6,872 nt of DNA from NCBI GenBank assembly GCA_036752825.1, contig DAIORV010000116.1, positions 1 to 6,872 of the forward strand, written 5' to 3'. Position 1 is the first letter of the stretch, and each line of letters begins with the position of its first letter. Source of the stretch: UBA5177 sp002413265 (GTDB taxonomy: Bacteria > Chloroflexota > UBA5177). The translations under genes were made by a program, and so were the position numbers. Below, one piece after another: positions 1 to 4,248 of the stretch. The notes beneath the pieces are model-generated. The model ran no database searches, had not been told where the DNA came from, and saw nothing but the letters and a program-made list of their open reading frames with translations.

Positions 1-91
1 CTCGCTGGCCATCGTGGTCCCGGTTCTCATGGGTTGGGCAGCGCAGCGACAGTTGATACGAGGATTGACCATGGGCGCCGTGAAGGGGTAG
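1..91 (+). CDS. C-terminal end of a MalG-type sugar ABC transporter permease (5' truncated by the window)
   Basis: Reading from base 2, 29 residues run to a TAG at 89-91. The peptide is a hydrophobic helix (SLAIVVPVLMGWAAQ) followed by RQLIRGLTMGAVKG. A last membrane helix followed by Q-R-x-(L/F)-(I/V)-x-G-L-T-x-G-A-V-K-G is the characteristic C-terminus of carbohydrate ABC permeases of the MalG / binding-protein-dependent inner-membrane family (established family knowledge). The protein would form half of the membrane channel of a sugar or polyol importer. It ends 25 bp before the mannitol dehydrogenase-family gene on the same strand, so the two are probably co-transcribed, which suggests a polyol as transported substrate (inference). 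Only the tail is visible; the substrate cannot be read from it. Confidence 0.85.
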   Translation, partial: SLAIVVPVLMGWAAQRQLIRGLTMGAVKG

Positions 92-103
92 GACTCCAAG
101 AGC

Positions 104-109
104 GAGGAA
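104..109 (+). promoter_or_regulatory. Ribosome binding site of the mannitol dehydrogenase-family gene
   Basis: GAGGAA ends 7 nt before the ATG at 117. It fixes that start: the alternative ATG at 109 reaches a stop after two codons. Confidence 0.7.
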
Positions 110-116
110 TGTCCTG

Positions 117-1607
117 ATGGAGAAAACTACCGCCCGCCCGCTGAATGAGAAAACGCTCGGCGCCATTGGCGGCAGTGTTGAAACTCCTGCCTACGACCGG
201 CACCGCCTGCGCCCCCACATCGTCCACCTCGGTGTGGGAAGCTTCCATCGCGCTCACCAGGCCGTCTACCTGGACGACCTGGCGGGCAAGGGGGGCGAAT
301 GGGGCGAGCGCGGGGTTGGGCTGCTGCCGCAGGATCGCGCCATGTCGCAGGCGCTCGTGCCCCAGCAGGGTCTGTACACGGTGCTGGCGCGGAGCGCGGA
401 GGGCGACCATGCCCGCGTCATCGGCTCGCTGCTCGACTACCTTTTCGCCCCCGAACAGTCAGATGTGGTGCTCGGCGCTCTGACCGACGCTTCCACTCGT
501 GTGGTGACCATGACTATCACCGAGGCCGGGTACAACGTCAACGACGCGACCCGCCAGTTCGATGCCGCCAATGAGTCCGTCCAGGCCGACCTGCGAAACC
601 CGGGGAAACCGGCCACCGCGTTTGGATACCTGGCCGAGGCGCTGGAGCGTCGCAGGCAGGCCGGCACGCCGCCCTTTACCGTCCTGTCGTGCGACAACGT
701 TCAGGGCAACGGCCACACCACGCACACGGCGCTGGTGTCTTTCGCGCGTCTGCGAGACGACGCTTTGGCCAACTGGATAGAGCAGCACGTGGCCTTCCCC
801 AACAGCATGGTTGATCGCATCACCCCGCAGACTACCGACGCCGAGCGGGAGTTGGTGGCCCGGGACTTCGGCATCGCCGATCGCTGGCCGGTGGTGACTG
901 AGCCCTTCCGCCAGTGGGTCGTCGAGGACGTCTTTAGTGACGGGCGACCGGCTCTGGACGAAGCTGGCGCGCAGATGGTGGCGGACGTTCATCCCTACGA
1001 GACCATGAAGCTCCGTCTCCTCAATGCCAGCCATTCGGCGATGGGCTATCTGGGGTACGTCGCCGGCTATCGAACTGCTGACGCGGTGATGGCTGATCCG
1101 CTGTTCCTATCCCTAGTCGAGCGGCAGATGCGCGAGGAGGTCGCCCCACTCCTGCCGGCGGTTCCCGGCATCGACCTGGATGCCTACCAACGCACCCTCA
1201 TCGAGAGGTTCACGAACCCGAAAATTGGCGATCAGCTGGCCCGCATCTGTCTCGATGGATCGGCCAAGGTGCCCAAGTTCCTCCTGCCGGCCCTGCACGC
1301 TGCACTCGCGGCTGGTGGGCCGCACCGCTGGCTCACTCTGGCACTGGCGGGCTGGCTGCGTTACCTCACCGGCGTAGACGACCAGGGCGAGAAGTTTGAC
1401 TTGCAGGACGCGCGAGCGGCGGAGCTGCAGCCACTCGCCGTGGCGGGACGAGACGATCCGCGCTCCCTTCTGGACAAGCGCGATCTGTTCGGCGACCTGG
1501 CGGACCGAGCGACCTTCGTCGCGGAGCTCCAGACCACCCTGAGCGCCGTCTACGACCTGGGGGCGCGCGCCGCGCTCGCACGTTTCCTGGAGGATTCGGG
1601 TTCCTAG
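117..1607 (+). CDS. Mannitol 2-dehydrogenase family oxidoreductase (polyol dehydrogenase)
   Basis: The 496-residue protein is a long-chain polyol dehydrogenase, probably cytoplasmic, oxidising mannitol or a related polyol to the ketose with NAD+. The N-terminal Rossmann region has GVGSFHRAHQ, the dinucleotide-binding loop typical of the family. FPNSMVDRITP (residues 227-237) matches the mannitol dehydrogenase signature. MKLRLLNASH places Lys298, Asn303 and His306 with exactly the K-x4-N-x2-H spacing of the catalytic Lys295/Asn300/His303 of Pseudomonas mannitol 2-dehydrogenase. Length is close to the usual ~490 residues. The ATG is supported by GAGGAA 7 nt upstream. An upstream transporter permease and a downstream PfkB kinase favour mannitol/sorbitol 2-dehydrogenase over fructuronate or tagaturonate reductase, which usually sit with uronate genes. 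Arabinitol 4-dehydrogenase remains possible. Family assignment is firm; substrate is inferred. Confidence 0.93.
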   Translation: MEKTTARPLNEKTLGAIGGSVETPAYDRHRLRPHIVHLGVGSFHRAHQAVYLDDLAGKGGEWGERGVGLLPQDRAMSQALVPQQGLYTVLARSAEGDHARVIGSLLDYLFAPEQSDVVLGALTDASTRVVTMTITEAGYNVNDATRQFDAANESVQADLRNPGKPATAFGYLAEALERRRQAGTPPFTVLSCDNVQGNGHTTHTALVSFARLRDDALANWIEQHVAFPNSMVDRITPQTTDAERELVARDFGIADRWPVVTEPFRQWVVEDVFSDGRPALDEAGAQMVADVHPYETMKLRLLNASHSAMGYLGYVAGYRTADAVMADPLFLSLVERQMREEVAPLLPAVPGIDLDAYQRTLIERFTNPKIGDQLARICLDGSAKVPKFLLPALHAALAAGGPHRWLTLALAGWLRYLTGVDDQGEKFDLQDARAAELQPLAVAGRDDPRSLLDKRDLFGDLADRATFVAELQTTLSAVYDLGARAALARFLEDSGS

Positions 1608-1616
1608 GCGCTCTCG

Positions 1617-1632
1617 GCCGGCGTGAGCCGGC
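1617..1632 (+). other. Intercistronic GC hairpin with a GNRA tetraloop
   Basis: GCCGGC-GTGA-GCCGGC forms a six-base-pair stem of only G:C pairs closed by a GUGA loop, a GNRA-type tetraloop. It begins 10 nt after the dehydrogenase stop. No T-run follows, so it is not an intrinsic terminator. It could protect the 3' end of the upstream message or adjust the kinase-to-dehydrogenase ratio (inference). GCCGGC repeats are easy to obtain by chance in GC-rich DNA. Confidence 0.4.
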
Positions 1633-1672
1633 AAACGACATGTCACATCGGGCGATTCAGATCAATAACAGC

Positions 1673-1677
1673 GGGGG
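1673..1677 (+). promoter_or_regulatory. Weak ribosome binding site for the PfkB kinase
   Basis: A GGGGG run lies 11 nt before the ATG at 1689. It is the only purine-rich stretch at a plausible distance and is a poor match to GGAGG, so the kinase may depend partly on translational coupling or be made at lower level. A longer GTG start at 1623 is unlikely: it lies in the loop of the hairpin at 1617-1632 and adds 22 residues that do not resemble a PfkB N-terminus. Confidence 0.4.
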
Positions 1678-1688
1678 TTAAGAACTCG

Positions 1689-2612
1689 ATGATCGTCAGT
1701 CTTGGCGAGAGCCTGATCGATTTCACGCCCGTCGAGAAGGATGGCCGGCTGGTCGGCTTTCATGTGCACCCTGCAGGCTCCCCTTACAACGTGAGTGTCG
1801 GCATGGCTCGTCTCGGTTATGCTGCCGGCTTCGCGGGCCGCCTGTCTCGAGATTTTTTCGGCAAAATACTGGCCGAGCACCTCGACAGTAACTGTGTCGT
1901 CACCGAGCTGGTGCAGAAAGGCGACGAGCCGAGCCCCCTGGCCTTTGTCAATTTCGAGCAGGGCGAGCCGGTGTACAGCTTCCGCATAGAGGGCACGGCA
2001 GCCACGTGGATCCGACCGGAAGACTTGCATAGTGAGGCGTTCGTGCAGCTGGAGGCACTGCACTTCGGCTCGATCAGCCTGCTCTATGAACCCTCAGCCT
2101 CGAGCATCCTCGGATTGGTTCGAAGGCTGAAGGGCCGCGTCCCCCTGACGTTTGATCCAAATCTCAGGCCTTCCCTCGTGACGGACTGGAAGGCATATCG
2201 CGCCACGGTGCGGGAGTGCCTGGCGCTTGCCGACTTGATCAGAGTCAGCGAGCGCGACCTCGAGGCTTGGGGAGAGACCGAGCCTTGGGAGTGGCTCTCG
2301 GATGACGGGCCCGCAGCGATTGTGGTCACGCGAGGGGCCGAGGGCAGCCGGCTCTACCGTCAAGGCGAGACCCTGGACTGTCCGCCCACGACGTGTCGGC
2401 TGGTTGACACAGTGGGGGCCGGTGATTCGTACACGTCCGGTCTGTTAGTGGCTTTGGCGGAGCGTCACTGTCTTAGTCGCGCCGGCATCGCTGTCCAGGA
2501 CTCCGAGTCCTGGCTGGAGGTCATGCATTTCGCCTCGACAGCGGCCGCCCTAACCTGCGAGAGGGTGGGAGCGGATCCACCGCGAAGAGAAGACGTCCTG
2601 GCGCGACTGTAG
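1689..2612 (+). CDS. PfkB-family carbohydrate kinase, probably fructokinase
   Basis: The 307-residue protein is a ribokinase-fold sugar kinase, cytoplasmic, most likely making fructose 6-phosphate from fructose and ATP. It opens with MIVSLGESLIDFTP, the usual first strand of the family. HPAGSPYNVSVG (residues 27-38) is the substrate-binding stretch, a variant of the common PGGAPxNVA. TFDPNLRPSL is typical of bacterial fructokinases. DTVGAGDSYTSGLL (240-253) is PfkB signature 2, with Asp246 as the catalytic base of GAGD. The end, AALTCERVGADPP, is also fructokinase-like. I chose the ATG at 1689 because it gives the standard N-terminus. The gene follows the polyol dehydrogenase by 81 bp on the same strand, so it would phosphorylate the ketose product. 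2-keto-3-deoxygluconate kinase is the main alternative. Confidence 0.88.
   Translation: MIVSLGESLIDFTPVEKDGRLVGFHVHPAGSPYNVSVGMARLGYAAGFAGRLSRDFFGKILAEHLDSNCVVTELVQKGDEPSPLAFVNFEQGEPVYSFRIEGTAATWIRPEDLHSEAFVQLEALHFGSISLLYEPSASSILGLVRRLKGRVPLTFDPNLRPSLVTDWKAYRATVRECLALADLIRVSERDLEAWGETEPWEWLSDDGPAAIVVTRGAEGSRLYRQGETLDCPPTTCRLVDTVGAGDSYTSGLLVALAERHCLSRAGIAVQDSESWLEVMHFASTAAALTCERVGADPPRREDVLARL
2495..2513. repeat. Perfect 9-bp inverted repeat with one-base spacer inside the kinase gene
   Basis: CCAGGACTC and GAGTCCTGG flank a single C at 2504, giving a 19-bp near-perfect palindrome within the codons for Q-D-S-E-S-W near the kinase C-terminus. As RNA it could fold only with the innermost pairs opened. 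It may simply be a consequence of codon choice. Confidence 0.5.
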
Positions 2613-2621
2613 AAGCTAGCC

Positions 2622-2635
2622 GACGTCGATACGTC
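2622..2635. other. Small inverted repeat between convergent genes
   Basis: GACGT-CGAT-ACGTC sits in the 32-bp gap between the kinase stop and the stop of the minus-strand secreted-protein gene. A five-pair stem without a T-run is too weak to call a terminator, but it is the only hairpin seen in this convergent junction. Confidence 0.2.
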
Positions 2636-2644
2636 CTCCGCGAC

Positions 2645-3235
2645 TCAGCGCAGGCGACCAACCAGCAACGCTCCCAGGTGAAGAAATGCAGACGGTGACA
2701 TTTGTACGCCCTTGAGACTTGTGTACCAGAGTTCCAAGGCCACGTTGTCACTGCGGAATACGACCTCTTCGGATGTCTTCCCGGCATAGGCGACAGAAGC
2801 GTTTCCAACTCGGGAAGTCACCTTGTGCGCGGAGAATGACGTCGCGTTAAACACGGCCGATCGCACCAGCTCACGATAGGCCTTATCGGCGACGCCGGCG
2901 CTTTTATAAAGGAACGAGCAGAGACGCATTGTGGACACCGGATTGCTGGTCGAGCTGAAGCTCTGGATCAAGGCCAGGCGATACTTCCCGGCGATGATAC
3001 TCGGTGGGCTGCAGTCGTCATCGTACTTCCCGAACGGCCCCTGAACCTTGACCTTCAAGAACGGCACGTAGGCGGTGTACGTTCGCGTGTTTGCGGAGCT
3101 GAAATTCCTTGGAACTTCTTTCACGCGCAGCACGGCATTGCCGAGACCGCTGTGCGCCAGCGCGGGAGATGTGGACGCGGCTAGGGAGAGCAACAATATC
3201 CCGACCGTAACCTGCCTGATCGCCTTGCGGAACAT
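2645..3235 (-). CDS. Small secreted protein of unknown function
   Basis: I do not recognise this 196-residue protein. Its N-terminus is a clear Sec signal peptide: basic MFRKAIRQ, a hydrophobic core VGILLLSLAA, and an A-L-A site predicting cleavage after residue 27. The mature ~169 residues have no further membrane span, so the protein should be exported and soluble or surface-associated. A segment near the mature N-terminus, LRVKEVPRNF (36-45), and a C-terminal alternation VGNASVAYAG...VVFRSDNVALELWY (143-171) suggest a compact alpha/beta extracytoplasmic domain. Two cysteines, C75 and C106, could form a disulfide after export. The ATG is preceded by GAGGGAG (3242-3248 on the plus strand). 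It converges on the kinase and diverges from the 107-residue gene at 3331. No lipobox cysteine is present. Confidence 0.75.
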   Translation of the reverse strand: MFRKAIRQVTVGILLLSLAASTSPALAHSGLGNAVLRVKEVPRNFSSANTRTYTAYVPFLKVKVQGPFGKYDDDCSPPSIIAGKYRLALIQSFSSTSNPVSTMRLCSFLYKSAGVADKAYRELVRSAVFNATSFSAHKVTSRVGNASVAYAGKTSEEVVFRSDNVALELWYTSLKGVQMSPSAFLHLGALLVGRLR

Positions 3236-3265
3236 GACCTACTCCCTCGCTGACTGCGATAGACC

Positions 3266-3271
3266 ATAGTA
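3266..3271 (-). promoter_or_regulatory. Possible -10 element for the secreted-protein gene
   Basis: TACTAT on the minus strand lies about 30 bp before the ATG. No convincing -35 hexamer is found at 16-18 bp. A short inverted repeat GTTC-TC-GAAC (3283-3292) lies just upstream and could be an operator. This is a weak call. Confidence 0.2.
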
Positions 3272-3311
3272 GGCTGTGGCGCGTTCTCGAACCGCGAAGA
3301 CATCGCCACGG

Positions 3312-3333
3312 CATGAAGTAGCATGCTTTCATG
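3312..3333. promoter_or_regulatory. Nested inverted repeat overlapping the start of the 107-residue gene (possible operator)
   Basis: An outer pair CATGAA (3312-3317) / TTCATG (3328-3333) encloses a perfect 8-bp palindrome AGCATGCT (3320-3327), offset by the dinucleotide GT. The right outer arm includes the ATG at 3331. The site lies in the 95-bp spacer between divergent genes, where a repressor could control both (inference). The ATG also lacks a good Shine-Dalgarno sequence because this repeat occupies its place. Confidence 0.35.
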
Positions 3334-3654
3334 ACCTCGCTGGAAGTAACCCGCGAGACTTTGGACGAGCGAGCGAATGGCAGCGCCGCCTACGAATGGA
3401 CGTTTCGATCCGGCAAGCATGGAGCGGCGTTTCGAGTGGACCTGCAGCAAAGAAAAAGCGACGGAAAGTGGTACACATTTGTTTTGGAGCCGGATCACGC
3501 AAAGGACTGGTCAAAGCTGGTACGAAAGCCATGGGGGTACTCAAGCGGCACCGTGAAACGTCCTGCTTTCGAGTCTCGAGAGGAAGCGCTTTCACACGCA
3601 GAGGGGCAGATACGCGAGCTGCTCTCGCGCCTTCCAGACTTTTCCTCCCCCTAG
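3331..3654 (+). CDS. Conserved-looking hypothetical protein, 107 residues
   Basis: I do not recognise this protein. It has no signal peptide or membrane segment and is predicted to be cytoplasmic. Residues 20-55 look like a beta-sheet built from alternating strands (YEWTFRSG, AAFRVDLQQ, KWYTFVLEP), followed by a Trp-rich loop (KDWSKLVRKPWGY) and a C-terminal amphipathic helix (SREEALSHAEGQIRELLSRL, 82-101). The sharp end of the domain shortly before the stop suggests a full-length single-domain protein. I prefer this frame over the overlapping frame at 3276-3686 because that one has a basic, low-complexity composition. The start lacks a clear ribosome binding site (GAAG is 12 nt upstream), so translation may be leaderless or weak. 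Its base composition is less GC-rich than the flanking operon, a possible sign of separate origin. Confidence 0.55.
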   Translation: MTSLEVTRETLDERANGSAAYEWTFRSGKHGAAFRVDLQQRKSDGKWYTFVLEPDHAKDWSKLVRKPWGYSSGTVKRPAFESREEALSHAEGQIRELLSRLPDFSSP

Positions 3655-3666
3655 AAACAAATGCCG

Positions 3667-3933
3667 TTACTTCGGCCGTGTACTGAAGTCGGAATACCGT
3701 TCCACGAGCGCGCCCATCGGGTTGCGGTAGTACCCGCCGGGGTCGATTGGCGGTAGGACTACAGCAGGCGGGCGCGCCACCAACGGCTGCGTCGCTGCAA
3801 ACCGTCGAAGCACTTCCGCGTGTGGCTTTAGCGACCCGTCGGGCCGGACCAGTCCGAAGAAACGCTCGTGGCGCCAGTCTCGGTACGGCGGCGTCTCCCA
3901 GAGCTCGATTGGTCAGGACCAGACGTTAGTCTA
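3667..3933 (-). pseudogene. Decayed C-terminal remnant of a cellulase-like glycoside hydrolase
   Basis: On the minus strand an 81-codon open segment (3912 down to the TAA at 3667-3669) lacks any plausible start but reads as a protein C-terminus: ELWETPPYRDWRHERFFG, then LVRPDGSLKPHAEVLRRFAA and later PGGYYRNPMGALVERYSDF. The run of L-W-E/D-x-P-P-(Y/F), H-E-R-F-F-G-L-V-R-P-D-G-(S/T)-x-K-P is what I associate with the end of GH5-like cellulase-family hydrolases, after the acid/base and nucleophile glutamates. Read upstream in frame, TNVWS continues the match but is interrupted by TGA at 3913-3915 and TAG at 3931-3933. The catalytic part is absent. I read this as a gene remnant left by deletion and decay; the exact family is uncertain. 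Confidence 0.6.
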
Positions 3934-4090
3934 TGTGGGCGCCAGGCAGGTAGACGCAGCGGGAATGGGAAGGGGAGCCGCTTGCACCCACGCCCTGCGG
4001 TCTGAGAGTCGCTGCGGTGGCGAACGCGACGAGGAGGATCGTGGCGAATGACTTCGCGGTGGTCTTCCTTTCAGATATGCGGTGTGCCGC
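3926..4090 (-). pseudogene. Signal-peptide-like reading frame lacking a start codon
   Basis: A minus-strand frame open from 4090 to the TAA at 3926-3928 contains a textbook export signal: R-K-T-T-A-K, then SFATILLVAFATAATL, a G-V-G-A-S-G region and a short tail ending RCVYLPGAHID. There is no ATG, GTG or TTG between the upstream in-frame TAA (4091-4093) and the hydrophobic core, although AAAGGAA just before R-K-T resembles a ribosome binding site. It lies directly upstream of the hydrolase tail, in another frame. It could be the 5' end of the same secreted hydrolase after an internal deletion and loss of its start codon. It could also be a chance hydrophobic stretch. Confidence 0.3.
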
Positions 4091-4248
4091 TTACATGAGG
4101 TCCAGTCTGCTCCGCGTTCAAGGGGTGACGAGTCGCAAGCGGCACAGGGACCGGCACAGCAAGCTGCACAATCAACAGCGCTTGATAATGCGTGGTACTA
4201 TCCGAGCATTCAGCGGTATTTCCAGGACTGACAGGGTCGAGGACCGTC
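3934..4248. other. Intergenic stretch with no intact gene
   Basis: Apart from the signal-peptide-like minus-strand frame ending at 3926, I see no intact gene here. The plus-strand frame at 4017-4334 has poor protein character and runs into the regulator gene. The final 80 bp are more AT-rich and include TTGATA (4182-4187), GATAAT (4184-4189) and TACTAT (4196-4201), each promoter-like but not at a 16-18 bp spacing. A small inverted repeat AATGC / GCATT (4187-4191, 4206-4210) overlaps them. The promoter of the downstream regulator is expected here. Confidence 0.4.
4239..4243 (+). promoter_or_regulatory. Ribosome binding site of the HTH-cyclase-ATPase gene
   Basis: GAGGA ends 5 nt before the ATG at 4249. 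It supports this start over an in-frame GTG at 4192, which lacks such a site. The nearest upstream in-frame stop is TAA at 4186-4188. Confidence 0.6.

Noticed and set aside
459..1034. Minus-strand 191-codon frame opposite the mannitol dehydrogenase gene
   Set aside because: It lies wholly antisense to a gene with conserved catalytic motifs; long antisense frames are common in GC-rich DNA.
1623..1688. A GTG-started N-terminal extension of the kinase by 22 residues
   Set aside because: The GTG lies in a hairpin loop, has no ribosome binding site, and the extra residues do not match the family N-terminus; ATG at 1689 gives the standard start.
3276..3686. Plus-strand 136-codon frame overlapping the 107-residue gene
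   Set aside because: Its product is basic and low in complexity, has no domain-like pattern, and overlaps a frame with much better protein character. Dual coding is not needed to explain it.
4182..4201. TTGATA followed by TACTAT as a sigma-70 promoter for the regulator gene
   Set aside because: The two hexamers are only 8 bp apart, and no alternative pairing with 16-18 bp spacing looks good.
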